Notes: generated by a model from the sequence alone, not told the origin. Shown: positions 39,433 through 49,563, numbered from the stretch's first letter. The stretch: 51,357 nucleotides of DNA from Desulfovibrio sp. (GCA_016218665.1 JACRDI010000040.1:1-51357), one strand, 5' to 3'. A program made the numbers and translations.

Positions 39433-40860
39433 CTATTCGCCGTCCTGCTTCGGCGCCAGCACTTGGCGCAGGGCGGAGAGCACAAGGGCGTGCTCGGAAT
39501 TTTCCAGGGTGCGCGGATCCAGGCACAGGGCGTCGTCCTCCACGCGGCCCACCAGGGGCGGGTCGGTGGAGAGGAGCGCCACGCGCAGGGCCTCCACGGA
39601 AATGTTTCGGGGCTTCAGGCACACCAGGGCGGTGGGCAGGTCGGCCTCGGGGAAGGCGCCGCCGCCCACGCGGGAAGCGCCCGCGCGCACGCCGATCTCA
39701 AGCGCCTCGGTCAGGTGCTTGCGCAGCAGCCCGGCCAGCCGCGCGGCCTGGGCCCGCAGCGCCACGAGGCTTGCGGTCATCATGGCCACGGTGGGCACGC
39801 GTTTGCGCGCCAGGTCCGGGTCCAGGTACAGGCGCAGGGTGGCCTCCAAGGCGGCCAGGGTCAACTTGTCGATGCGCAGGGCGCGGTTCAGCTGGTTCTT
39901 CTTGATGCGTTCGATGATCTCCCGGCGGCCCACGATGATGCCCGCCTGGGGCCCGCCCAGAACCTTGTCGCCGGAGAAGGTCACCACGTCCGCGCCGTCG
40001 GCCACGGCCTCCTGGGCCGTGGGCTCGCCGGGCAGGCCGTCGCCGTCGAAGCGCAGCAGGCTGCCGCTGCCCAGGTCCTCGATGACCGGCAGGCCGTAGC
40101 TGCCCGCCAGGGCCTTGAGCTCCGGCAGGGGCACTTCCTTCACGAAGCCGGTCATGCGGTAGTTGCTGGTGTGCACCTTCATGAGGGCGGCCGTGTCCGA
40201 GGTGATGGCGCTTTCGTAGTCGCGCAGGTGGGTGCGGTTGGTGGCGCCAACCTCGCGCAGCACCGCCCCGCTCTTGGCCATGACCTCGGGGATGCGAAAC
40301 GAGCCGCCGATCTCCACCAGCTGCCCGCGCGACACGATGACCTCGCGCCCCTTGCACAGGGTGTCGAGCACGATGAGCACGGCCGCGGCGTTGTTGTTCA
40401 CCACCAGGGCGGCCTCGGCCCCGGTGAGGCGGCAGAGCAGCTCCTCCACGTGGGAATAGCGGCTGCCGCGCTCGCCGGTTGCAAGGTCGAACTCCAGGTT
40501 GGAATAGTGCGCGGCGGCCGAGGCGACGGCCTCCACGGCCTCCCTGGCCAGCAGCGAGCGGCCCATGTTGGTGTGCACCACCACGCCGGTGGCGTTCAGC
40601 ACCCTGCGGAAGCGCGGCCGGAGGCCCTGGCGCACGTAGGCGGCCATGCGCGGCATGAGCGCGGGCAGGGCCAGCTGCGCGGCGTCGCTGAAGGCCCCGG
40701 CGCGGATCTCCTCGCGCAGGAGGTCCAGGAAGGCGTTGACCAGATCCTTCAAAAGCGGCCTGGGCGCGGAGCGGAAGGCCTCGCCCGCCAGGCTGGGTTC
40801 TGCGCAGAGCGCGGCCAGGGCCTGGTCCACGGGCGGGATGTGACGGAAAAGGGTGCTCAC
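39433..40860 (-). CDS. selA: L-seryl-tRNA(Sec) selenium transferase SelA
   Basis: A 475-residue PLP enzyme that turns Ser-tRNA(Sec) into Sec-tRNA(Sec) with selenophosphate. Landmarks are RRVLNATGVVVHTNMGRS, VVNNNAAAVLIVLDTL, EVGATNRTHLRDY, and the PLP-binding Lys in FSGDKVLGGPQAGII. The start is GTG 40860 with GGAGG eight bases before. The start overlaps the folC stop (GTGA). selC and selD are not in the window. Confidence 0.97.
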   Translation of the reverse strand: MSTLFRHIPPVDQALAALCAEPSLAGEAFRSAPRPLLKDLVNAFLDLLREEIRAGAFSDAAQLALPALMPRMAAYVRQGLRPRFRRVLNATGVVVHTNMGRSLLAREAVEAVASAAAHYSNLEFDLATGERGSRYSHVEELLCRLTGAEAALVVNNNAAAVLIVLDTLCKGREVIVSRGQLVEIGGSFRIPEVMAKSGAVLREVGATNRTHLRDYESAITSDTAALMKVHTSNYRMTGFVKEVPLPELKALAGSYGLPVIEDLGSGSLLRFDGDGLPGEPTAQEAVADGADVVTFSGDKVLGGPQAGIIVGRREIIERIKKNQLNRALRIDKLTLAALEATLRLYLDPDLARKRVPTVAMMTASLVALRAQAARLAGLLRKHLTEALEIGVRAGASRVGGGAFPEADLPTALVCLKPRNISVEALRVALLSTDPPLVGRVEDDALCLDPRTLENSEHALVLSALRQVLAPKQDGE

Positions 40861-42206
40861 GGCTGGGTCCTCCGGAGGCCGCCAGCGCAGTGCGCGCGAT
40901 CAAGCAGCCGAGGGTGCTTTGTATAAAACTCCCCCAGCAAATACAAGGAACCGCAGACCAGCACAGGGCCCTGCACCGCCTTCAGGCGTTCCAGCCCCCA
41001 GTGCACGTCCGGGGCGGAGCCGCAGCCGAGCATGTGCGCCAGCTCCATGGGGGCCAGGGCGCGCGGGCAGGTGGGAACGCCCACGGCGTAGATCGGCGCG
41101 CCGGACGCCTCGGGCTCCGCCCCCTGGGCGATTTCCTTCACCAGGGGCAGCATGTCGGCAAGCGGCTTGTCGCGCAGGCAGCCGAAGATGACCGCCGCCG
41201 GGCGCAGGCCCTCCGCCGCCAGGGAGTCGCGCAGGGCGGCCAGGCCGTGGGCGTTGTGGCCGCCGTCCAGAACGAGGGTGCGCGGCAGGCCGGGCTCGTC
41301 CGCCACCAGCTGCATGCGGCCGGGGATGAAGGCCCCGGCCAGGGCCTCGCGGCAGGCGTCCTCCTGCACGGGCAGGCGCAGGCTGGCGGCCCAGACGTGA
41401 AAGGCGGCCAGGGCCGTGCGCGCGTTGGTTTCCTGGTGCGCGCCGTGCAGCGCCAGAAACAGTTCCGTCATGGGCCGCACCGCGCGTTTGCCGTACTGGG
41501 CGTGGGGCCCGGGCTGCACGCGGCCGTTGTCCCGGCTGTAGTAGAGCACGGCTTCCGCCGGCACCAGCTCCGCGCCGATCTCCGCCGCCCGCTCCTCCAG
41601 CACGCCCCAGGCCTCTGGCTCCTGCGGGGCGGAGACCGCAAGCCCGCCCGGACGCATGGCCCCGGCCTTGTCCGCGGCGATCTCCGTCAGCGTGTCGCCC
41701 AGCACGTGCATGTGGTCCATGCCGATGGGGGTGAACACCGTCAGCGCCGGAGTCAGCACGTTGGTGGCGTCGAACCTGCCGCCCAGCCCCGCCTCCATGA
41801 CGGCCACGTCGCAGCCGGTTTCCTCGAAGGCCAGCACCGAGAGCGCGGTAAGCACCTCGAAATACGTCAGGCCAAGGCCCTCCCCCTCCTGGAACACCCG
41901 CGCGCCCAGGCGGGCCCAGGTTTCCTCGGGCAGCATGCAGCCGTCCACCAGCACGCGCTCGCGCAGGCTGACGAAATGCGGGCTGACGGAAAGCCCCACG
42001 CGCAGGCCGTGGGCCTGGAGCAGCCCGGCCAGGATGGTGGCGGTTGAGCCCTTGCCGTTGGTGCCCACCACGTGCAGCACCGGGAAGGACGGCTGGCCGT
42101 GGCGCTTGAAAAACGCGGCCATGCGGTCGAGCGTCAAATCCATGTGGAACAGGCCCAGCTCGTCCAGCCGGGCGGAGAATTCGTCGAAGGAGGGGATGTG
42201 CGCCAC
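40857..42206 (-). CDS. folC: Folylpolyglutamate synthase / dihydrofolate synthase
   Basis: A 449-residue Mur-ligase-family enzyme that adds glutamate to dihydropteroate or tetrahydrofolate. It has VVGTNGKGSTATILAG (P-loop), SVSPHFVSLRERV, EAGLGGRFDATNV, GMDHMHVLGDTLTEIAADKAGA and VLDGGHNAHGLAAL. The start is GTG 42206; the ribosome binding site is only fair. It is the first gene of the folC-selA-M18-selB unit and diverges from tRNA-Arg. Confidence 0.94.
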   Translation of the reverse strand: MAHIPSFDEFSARLDELGLFHMDLTLDRMAAFFKRHGQPSFPVLHVVGTNGKGSTATILAGLLQAHGLRVGLSVSPHFVSLRERVLVDGCMLPEETWARLGARVFQEGEGLGLTYFEVLTALSVLAFEETGCDVAVMEAGLGGRFDATNVLTPALTVFTPIGMDHMHVLGDTLTEIAADKAGAMRPGGLAVSAPQEPEAWGVLEERAAEIGAELVPAEAVLYYSRDNGRVQPGPHAQYGKRAVRPMTELFLALHGAHQETNARTALAAFHVWAASLRLPVQEDACREALAGAFIPGRMQLVADEPGLPRTLVLDGGHNAHGLAALRDSLAAEGLRPAAVIFGCLRDKPLADMLPLVKEIAQGAEPEASGAPIYAVGVPTCPRALAPMELAHMLGCGSAPDVHWGLERLKAVQGPVLVCGSLYLLGEFYTKHPRLLDRAHCAGGLRRTQP

Positions 42207-42228
42207 GCCTGCCCTTTCCGCGCGGAGC

Positions 42229-42257
42229 TTGACCGCGCCCCGCTGCTTGTTTAGTGA
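42229..42257 (+). promoter_or_regulatory. Predicted promoter of tRNA-Arg
   Basis: TTGACC (42229-42234), a 17-bp spacer and TAGTGA (42252-42257). The predicted start near 42264 is seven bases before the mature tRNA. Confidence 0.45.
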
Positions 42258-42270
42258 AGGAATCCCGCGC

Positions 42271-42347
42271 GCGCCAGTAGCTCAGGTGGATAGAGCAACG
42301 GCCTTCTAAGCCGTCGGCCGGGGGTTCGAATCCTCCCTGGCGCGCCA
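42271..42347 (+). tRNA. tRNA-Arg (anticodon TCT)
   Basis: A full cloverleaf. The acceptor GCGCCAG pairs with CTGGCGC, and G73 then CCA is encoded. The D arm is GCTCAGGTGGATAGAGC. The anticodon arm is ACGGC-CTTCTAA-GCCGT with anticodon TCT, reading AGA. The T arm is GGGGG-TTCGAAT-CCTCC. Confidence 0.97.
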
Positions 42348-42404
42348 ATTTTCCGGCCTCACAACGCCACAGAAGCGCTTTGTAAAGCTATTTCCCTTGC
42401 GATA

Positions 42405-42440
42405 GGCCTTCGGGACGCTCCCCGGAGGCCCGTTTTATTT
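42405..42440 (+). terminator. Intrinsic terminator after tRNA-Arg
   Basis: GGCCTTCGGG (42405-42414) pairs with CCCGGAGGCC (42421-42430), one G-T wobble, followed by CGTTTTATTT. Confidence 0.75.
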
Positions 42441-42893
42441 CCCCCAGGCACGCCATGCGGATGCCGGGATTGGGCTTCACCCTTCCCGCCTGTGGGGCGA
42501 GCCTGTTTGCGCTGTGGTTGTACGCCAAACACGGTGGCACGCCAAGCATGCGCTGCGGGCTTTGGGGAGCGGCGGGGCACGTCCTTTTCTGGAGCCGCAG
42601 GCCGCGGGGGGAGCCGAGGCTCAGCTTGGCCTTCCCGTGCCTTGGTCTGCCGCACCGCAGGAGCCTCAGGCCAACTTCCCGCAACCACGGACAGTCAGGG
42701 CATCGGCCGCCGAACACACCGGGCGCCCAGGCGACGGCTTCGACGCCCCGGCGGGTTCGCAGGCGTCGTCACGGGCACGCGCGCCATGCGGGGAGCGCCC
42801 CTTTCCGTGCATCCCCGCGCTTTACACCCGCCCCACCCCGGCGTACAGAACAAACGATTCGCCCCCTACGACCCAAACACGGGAGCCTGCGCC
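42441..42893. other. Gap of about 450 bases without a convincing gene
   Basis: It lies between the tRNA-Arg terminator and cheV. Frames are open on both strands, but none has a good ribosome binding site or a recognisable domain. It may hold regulatory sequence, a small RNA, or decayed sequence. A cheV promoter candidate is at its 3' end. Confidence 0.6.
42821..42849 (+). promoter_or_regulatory. Candidate promoter of cheV
   Basis: TTTACA (42821-42826), a 17-bp spacer and TACAGA (42844-42849). The -10 is poor. No sigma-28-type flagellar promoter was seen. Confidence 0.4.
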
Positions 42894-43877
42894 ATGGACA
42901 CGGGAATTCTGCTGGAAACCGGCACCAACGAGCTGGAGATCCTTGAGTTCCACATCGACGGCGAGCCGGTCGAGGGAACTCCGGACTCCGGCCCGCAGCG
43001 CCACAGTTTCGGCGTCAACGTGGCCAAGGTCATGGAGGTCATCGAGAGCCCGGAGCTGGAGCCCCAGCCCGGCGCGGCGCATCCCAGCTTCCGGGGGCTC
43101 ATCCCCCTGCGCAGCCACATCCTGCCCGTCATCGACCTCTCCGTGTGGCTGGACATCAAAAAGACCCCGGCCCAGCGCGACAACGTCATCGTCACCGAGT
43201 TCAGCAAGACCGTCACGGGCTTCGTGGTCTCCGGCGTCACGGGCATCCACCGCGTGGGCTGGCCGGAGGTCATCCCCCCGGACGGCTACATGCCCAAGAC
43301 CGGCATCCAGGCCATCATCGGCCTGGTTGAGCGCGACGGCCACTTCATCCAGCTGCTGGACCTGGAGACCATCATCGCCGACCTCTCGCCCGAGGAGATC
43401 GACTTCACGCAGCCGCCCAGCGTCATGGCCGACCGCGAGATCAAGGCCCTGGTGGCAGACGACTCCGCCACCATCCGGCTCATGCTCAAGAAGACGCTGG
43501 AACGCTCGGGCATCATTCCCACCGTGGTGGGCAACGGCGACGAGGCCATGCACGCGCTGCGGGACATTTCGGCCAAGGCCCAGGCCGAGGGCCGCCCCGT
43601 CACCGACTTTGTCGACATCCTCATCTCCGACATCGAGATGCCCCTCATGGACGGCTTCAGCCTGACCAAGTTCCTCAAGCGCGAGCCCTTCCTGAAGAAC
43701 CTGCCCGTGATCCTCTACTCGTCCATCATCACCGACGAACTGCGCCACAAGGGCGACAGCGTCGGCGCGGATTTGCAGATCGCCAAGCCCGACCTGGAAC
43801 GCCTGCCCGAGATGGCCATGCGCCTGACGGCGGAGGCGGCCGGGCGCAACGCCAAACGGAGTCCCCCCGATGTTTGA
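42894..43877 (+). CDS. cheV: Chemotaxis protein CheV (CheW-receiver fusion)
   Basis: A 327-residue coupling protein. The N-terminal CheW-like domain (about 15-170) would link receptors to CheA. The C-terminal receiver domain (about 180-315) has VADDSATIRLML and the phospho-accepting Asp 246 in LISDIEMPLMDGF, with the later Lys replaced by the IAKPDLERL region. Phosphorylation probably adapts receptor output. GGGAG is eight bases before ATG 42894. It overlaps the next gene by eight bases. Confidence 0.95.
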   Translation: MDTGILLETGTNELEILEFHIDGEPVEGTPDSGPQRHSFGVNVAKVMEVIESPELEPQPGAAHPSFRGLIPLRSHILPVIDLSVWLDIKKTPAQRDNVIVTEFSKTVTGFVVSGVTGIHRVGWPEVIPPDGYMPKTGIQAIIGLVERDGHFIQLLDLETIIADLSPEEIDFTQPPSVMADREIKALVADDSATIRLMLKKTLERSGIIPTVVGNGDEAMHALRDISAKAQAEGRPVTDFVDILISDIEMPLMDGFSLTKFLKREPFLKNLPVILYSSIITDELRHKGDSVGADLQIAKPDLERLPEMAMRLTAEAAGRNAKRSPPDV

Positions 43878-44244
43878 TCACGATCCCGAGGTGCTGGCCG
43901 CCTTTGCCGAGGAAAGCGCCGGGCGCATGACCTCGCTGGAGAACGGCCTTCTGGCCCTTGAGCGCGACCCGGCCAACCCCGCGCCCGACCTGCTCAATTC
44001 CGTCTTCCGCGACGCGCACTCCGTGAAGGCCGGGGCCAACCTGCTGGGCCTGCGCCCGGTGGAGACCGCCGCCCACCGGCTGGAGAACGTGCTGGACCGG
44101 CTGCGCTCCGGCCGCATGGCCCCGGGGCCCGATGTCTGCCAGGCTTTGCTTGACGGCGTTGACCTGCTGCGCGACGTGCTGGAGCGGCCCTTCGACCCGG
44201 AGTCCGACCCCAGGCTGGCCGCCCTGGTCCGGCTGGCGAGGTAG
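43870..44244 (+). CDS. Stand-alone HPt-domain protein resembling CheA P1
   Basis: A 124-residue helical protein. The phosphotransfer motif is FRDAHSVKAGANLLGL, with candidate His 50. This matches the CheA P1 consensus (AHSIKGGA) better than other HPt proteins. It has no kinase, dimer or CheW-like domain. It is translated from a frame overlapping cheV by eight bases, so the two are probably made together. It may exchange phosphate with the CheV receiver; this is inferred. Confidence 0.88.
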   Translation: MFDHDPEVLAAFAEESAGRMTSLENGLLALERDPANPAPDLLNSVFRDAHSVKAGANLLGLRPVETAAHRLENVLDRLRSGRMAPGPDVCQALLDGVDLLRDVLERPFDPESDPRLAALVRLAR

Positions 44245-44249
44245 ACGCC

Positions 44250-45092
44250 ATGCGCCGCCTGCTGCCGGCCGCCCTGTGCGCCCTTGCCTGCCTCGCGCCC
44301 GGCCTGACCATCGGCCTGACCATCAGTTTGACGGCCTGCGCGCCCGCGCAAACCGCCCGCACCGCCGCCCCGGCCACGCCCGCAAACGCGCCGGGGCAGG
44401 CCCCGACCATGGCGGAAAGCTCAAGAAGCATGGCCGAGGGCCTGCTGCGCGACAGCGCCCGGACCCTAAACGACCTGCGCAAAGAGATGCCCCGGCGCAT
44501 GCTGGACGAGGCCATCGCCGGCGCTCGCGCGGTCATCATCCTGCCGGGCGTGTACCAGGCCGGGTTCATGTACTCGGTGCACGCGGGCAGCGGCGTGCTG
44601 GTGGCCCGCCGGGCCGATGGCGGCTGGGGCGCGCCGGTGTTCCTCGCCGTGGGCGGCGCGGGCTACGGCCCCCAGGTGGGGCTGGAAAAATCGCGCCTGG
44701 TGCTGGCAGTGATGGAAGAGGAAATGCTCCAACGCATCCTGACGCAGGGCGTCAGCCTGGACGCCACCGCCAAGTACGACGTGCTCGGCGTTCGCGAGGA
44801 GACTGGCCCCGGCACCCTCACCGAGGGACGCCCGGTGGTGGCCTTCTCCGACGGGGTTGGCATCATGGCGGGCGTGGCCCTGCGCGGCGGAATCATCAAA
44901 CTGGACCGGGGGCTGACCCGGGCCTATCACGGGCAGAATATGGGCGGCCAGAATGCCGGCGAGGCGGAAACGGTCATGCGCACGGCCAACGCGCCCGGCA
45001 TGGAGACCTTCATGCTGTGGGGAGCGCTGGGCGTTGTGCGGGAGTCCGCTGGCGAGGTGCGCGGCTCCATCGTCCGCTTCGCCCGGCCGTAG
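44250..45092 (+). CDS. SYLF-domain (Ysc84/DUF500) lipoprotein
   Basis: A 280-residue protein with a signal sequence ending in a lipobox LTAC at about residue 30, so it is probably anchored in a membrane. The rest is a SYLF domain: ILPGVYQAGFMYSVHAGSGVLVARR, FLAVGGAGYGPQVGLEKS, and DATAKYDVLGVREETGPG. SYLF proteins bind phosphoinositide-type lipids in eukaryotes; the bacterial role is little known. It begins five bases after the HPt gene and is probably cotranscribed with it. Confidence 0.88.
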   Translation: MRRLLPAALCALACLAPGLTIGLTISLTACAPAQTARTAAPATPANAPGQAPTMAESSRSMAEGLLRDSARTLNDLRKEMPRRMLDEAIAGARAVIILPGVYQAGFMYSVHAGSGVLVARRADGGWGAPVFLAVGGAGYGPQVGLEKSRLVLAVMEEEMLQRILTQGVSLDATAKYDVLGVREETGPGTLTEGRPVVAFSDGVGIMAGVALRGGIIKLDRGLTRAYHGQNMGGQNAGEAETVMRTANAPGMETFMLWGALGVVRESAGEVRGSIVRFARP

Positions 45093-45095
45093 AGA

Positions 45096-45656
45096 TCAGC
45101 AGCGCGGCGCGCGCAGGCGGCTGCGGATGGTCTTGAAGCACCACGCGCCCACGATGACGGCCATGAGTCCCCCGGCCACCCACCACTTGGCTTCCTGAAG
45201 GAAGTGCTCCAGCACGTCTCCCAGGTAATACCCGCCCAGGCCGAAGGCCACGGCCCATATGCCCGCGCCGATGCCGTTCAGGCAGAAGAAGCGCAGCGGC
45301 GAGATGTTGGAGGTGCCCACGGCAAAGGGCGTGATGTTGCGGAAGCCGTAGAAGAAGCGGAAGGAGATGAGCACCAGCACCTGGTGCTTCTCCAGCAGGC
45401 GGTGCACCTTCTCGATGCGGCATTCCCACTTCTTGAGGCGCGTCTCCAGGAACTTCTTGTTGTAGCGCCCCACGTAAAAGGCGGTCTGGTCGCCGGCGAA
45501 GCTGCCCAGAAAGGCCGAGAGAATGGCCAGCGGCAACGACATGTGCCCGTTGTAGGCGGCGAATCCGGCGATGATGAGGATGGTCTCGCCTTCGAGGAAG
45601 GTGCCGATGAACAGGGCCAGGTAGCCGTAAGAGGAAAGCATGTGAGTCAGATCCAC
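45096..45656 (-). CDS. DedA-family inner-membrane protein
   Basis: A 186-residue polytopic protein of the DedA/SNARE-associated family. It has YLALFIGTFLEGETILIIAGFAAYNG near the start (conserved Glu), FLGSFAGDQTAFYVGR (conserved Gly-Asp), and SFRFFYGFRNITPFAVG. DedA proteins support proton-dependent membrane homeostasis and lipid flipping. The start is GTG 45656 with GGAGG eight bases before. It converges with the SYLF gene, three bases apart. Confidence 0.9.
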   Translation of the reverse strand: MDLTHMLSSYGYLALFIGTFLEGETILIIAGFAAYNGHMSLPLAILSAFLGSFAGDQTAFYVGRYNKKFLETRLKKWECRIEKVHRLLEKHQVLVLISFRFFYGFRNITPFAVGTSNISPLRFFCLNGIGAGIWAVAFGLGGYYLGDVLEHFLQEAKWWVAGGLMAVIVGAWCFKTIRSRLRAPRC

Positions 45657-45700
45657 GCCGCCGCCTCCGTTGTGGGCGCCTGCGTTTCAACAGCAGAAGA

Positions 45701-45737
45701 CCCGGACCAGCATCTCCGCTCGGAGAGCCGGTCCGGG
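45701..45737 (-). terminator. Hairpin downstream of tatA
   Basis: CCCGGACC (45701-45708) pairs with GGTCCGGG (45730-45737), with an inner CTCCG/CGGAG stem. On the minus strand it is followed by TCTTCTGCTGTT, a poor T-tract, so termination is possible but not strong. Confidence 0.5.
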
Positions 45738-45780
45738 CCGTTGCCGTTCACTGGCGTAAGGCTGAACATGTCCGGAATCA

Positions 45781-46068
45781 CTACGCGCTCTTCTGCTCCT
45801 GCTTGGGAGCCTCCGCCTGTGCGGACTGGGCGGCTCCCTGGGCGGGCTGCGCGGCAGTTTGCGCGGGCTGGGGCTGGGCGGCCTGGGCCTCCTGCTGGGG
45901 CGGAGCGGCAACCTTGATCTCATCCGGGGCGGAGAGCGCGGATTTGAACTCGCGGATGCTTTTGCCCATGTTGGCGGCAATCTGCGGCAGCTTGCCGGGA
46001 CCGAACAGCAACAGGGCGATGACCAGGATCAAAAGCAGATGCATGGGCTGAAAAAGTTCGCCTAGCAT
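45781..46068 (-). CDS. tatA: Sec-independent translocase protein TatA/TatE
   Basis: A 95-residue pore-forming component of the Tat system. One membrane helix (HLLLILVIALLLF) is followed by FGPGKLPQIAANMGKSIREFKSAL, the hinge and amphipathic helix typical of TatA. The C-terminal half is a low-complexity Ala/Gln/Pro tail. GGAGG before ATG 46068 fixes the start; the frame is open much further upstream. tatB and tatC are not nearby. Confidence 0.92.
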   Translation of the reverse strand: MLGELFQPMHLLLILVIALLLFGPGKLPQIAANMGKSIREFKSALSAPDEIKVAAPPQQEAQAAQPQPAQTAAQPAQGAAQSAQAEAPKQEQKSA

Positions 46069-46099
46069 GATGTCCTCCAAAGGTTTGGCTGAATCCTGA

Positions 46100-46127
46100 T
46101 TTATCCTACACCTGGAGTTTTGTAAAA
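46100..46127 (-). promoter_or_regulatory. Candidate promoter of tatA
   Basis: On the minus strand TTTTAC (46127-46122) is followed after 16 bp by GATAAA (46105-46100). The match is moderate. The start would be near 46093. Confidence 0.35.
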
Positions 46128-46551
46128 CCCCCCGGCGCAGGTGGCGGCAAAATATTCGCCGTGTGCCCGGCGTCCTCCCGGCACGGGCACGGGAAGAAAC
46201 TCTCCCCCACACACCCCAAAGGTGGTGCCCGGAGCGCGGAAAGTCAAGGAGCGCGGCACGCACAACGGCCTGCCCCCCCCTTCGCCGGCTCGCGCCCGCC
46301 GTCTTTCACGCCGCCAGCGCCGCCCCTCCCCCTTTCCGCCCCGTTACCGCCTGCCGCAAGCCACTGTTTTACATTTTCAGAATATTTACTCAACAATCGG
46401 CCAGCCAACCCCAACGCGCCGAAGAACTCCTCTTATCCATACGAAATAAAACAAAATGTAATCGAGCACAGCCATTTCTAACAACCTGGCGCACAGAGCT
46501 ACAGCCCGCAATCTGCCTAAAAGTATATTGACAAAATTGGAATCGCATTCA

Positions 46552-46565
46552 GGAATTCAAATTCC
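46552..46565. promoter_or_regulatory. Perfect dyad GGAATT-CA-AATTCC
   Basis: A 6-2-6 inverted repeat about 220 bases upstream of the sigma-54 promoter, at enhancer distance. It is a candidate activator site; it could also be chance in AT-rich sequence. Confidence 0.45.
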
Positions 46566-46674
46566 GAACCGAGACCTCTCAACAAACTTCTTTCGACAGC
46601 CTGCGTAGCAACGCTGATGAAAACAAGCGACCGATGGTTTTCCCAGAGGATCAACTTCTGCAGGCCACGCATGA

Positions 46675-46692
46675 CAAATTTATCAAAATTTG
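46675..46692. promoter_or_regulatory. Perfect dyad CAAATTT-ATCA-AAATTTG
   Basis: A 7-4-7 inverted repeat about 80 bases upstream of the sigma-54 promoter. It does not match the classical NtrC site (TGCACC...GGTGCA), so another regulator may be involved. Confidence 0.5.
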
Positions 46693-46771
46693 CCACTAAT
46701 GTTATTTTTACACTAGACCAAGCCGCCACAGAGCAAATACAAACACTTGTATACCAGCATGTTGCGACGAA

Positions 46772-46786
46772 TGGCCCGCTTCTTGC
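46772..46786 (+). promoter_or_regulatory. Sigma-54 promoter of amtB-glnB
   Basis: TGGCCCG-CTTC-TTGC matches the -24/-12 consensus TGGCACG-N4-TTGC with one mismatch, and the GG and GC pairs have the required 10-bp spacing. The start would be near 46797, 35-38 bases before amtB. It fits nitrogen control. Confidence 0.8.
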
Positions 46787-46834
46787 CCTAGTGACGACCA
46801 AGCTCATCCCAATTCATTCACTGGAGGCAGCATG

Positions 46835-48770
<1,936 letters not shown>

Positions 48771-48837
48771 AACCCAAGTCTCTCCCTTGCGGCGCGGCTG
48801 GGAGGGAAGAGGGACCCGACCAGCCGCCCTCACTCCA

Positions 48838-48877
48838 GAGCCCCTGCCTGTAACGCCCAGGCAGGGGCTCGCTTTTG
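48838..48877 (+). terminator. Intrinsic terminator of amtB-glnB
   Basis: A 13-bp perfect stem (48838-48850 with 48858-48870, GAGCCCCTGCCTG/CAGGCAGGGGCTC) is followed by GCTTTTG. A further hairpin (48794-48801 with 48820-48827) lies before it. Confidence 0.85.
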
Positions 48878-48915
48878 AGGAAAATGCGAAGGAAGAAGAG
48901 CCGCCCGGAGGGGTG

Positions 48916-49563
48916 TTACGCGCCGCGTGCCGTGCGCCCCATCCGCGCAATGCCCGCCAGGGCGTACTCGTGGATGAAGTCGGCCACGAACTCGACGCCG
49001 AGCTTCTCCAGGGCGATTTCCGGGTACATCTGGCGGATGAGCTGCTTGGCGTTGTCGAAGAGGATGCAGTGCCCCACCACCCCGGCGGCGCACAGGTGCA
49101 CGGTGCGCTCCTCGGCTCCGGGCAGCATCTCGCGGATGATGCCCAGCAGCGCCTCGTGGTGCGGGGTGATGTGGCGCTCGGTGATGATGTCGAAGTCCGG
49201 CGAGGGCTCGATGAACTCGGCGCTCAGGAGCTGGCCCAGCTTCTCGTTCACCGGGTCGCCATCGCCCATGACGCGGTACAGCAGCGAGCGGATGTAGGCC
49301 TTGAGGCGCGCCTCGTCCGGTGCCTCCGGCCCGAGGCCCATGTGCACCGGATACTTGGCCTGGGCCTGCTCCAGAAACTCCATCAGCACGGCGATGAACA
49401 GCTTGTCCTTGCCGCCGAAATGGTAGTTCACCGCGGCCACGTTGGCCCCGGCCTGGGCGCAGATGTCTCGCACCGTCGCCTCCTTCACCCCGCGCCGGGC
49501 GAAGTGCTCGCGCGCGGCGGCCAGCAGCCGCGCCTTGGTGCCGGTGTCGCTCTGTGTCGCCAT
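48916..49563 (-). CDS. TetR-family regulator with CerR/DUF1956-type C-terminus
   Basis: A 215-residue repressor. The N-terminal helix-turn-helix is KARLLAAAREHFARRGVKEATVRDICAQAGANVAAVNYHFGGKDKLF (shown in parts: KARLLAAAREHFARRGV, TVRDICAQAG, VNYHFGGKDKLF). The C-terminal ligand domain resembles the YbiH/CecR (DUF1956) type, with SAEFIEPSPDFD. The ligand is unknown. It diverges from the UbiD-family gene, with a short dyad (49617-49627) between them, so it may control that gene or itself. Confidence 0.88.
   Translation of the reverse strand: MATQSDTGTKARLLAAAREHFARRGVKEATVRDICAQAGANVAAVNYHFGGKDKLFIAVLMEFLEQAQAKYPVHMGLGPEAPDEARLKAYIRSLLYRVMGDGDPVNEKLGQLLSAEFIEPSPDFDIITERHITPHHEALLGIIREMLPGAEERTVHLCAAGVVGHCILFDNAKQLIRQMYPEIALEKLGVEFVADFIHEYALAGIARMGRTARGA

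Larger units (their letters stand above)
46140..46831. other. Intergenic stretch, AT-rich from about 46350, before amtB
   Basis: The first 200 bases are GC-rich. From about 46350 the composition drops sharply, unlike any other part of the window. It holds two perfect dyads (46552-46565 and 46675-46692) and a sigma-54 promoter. The open frames in it lack ribosome binding sites and family matches. Confidence 0.75.

Noticed and set aside
42455..42717. Basic open frames after tRNA-Arg as real small genes
   Set aside because: Overlapping frames on both strands, no ribosome binding site and no domain; left as an unassigned gap.
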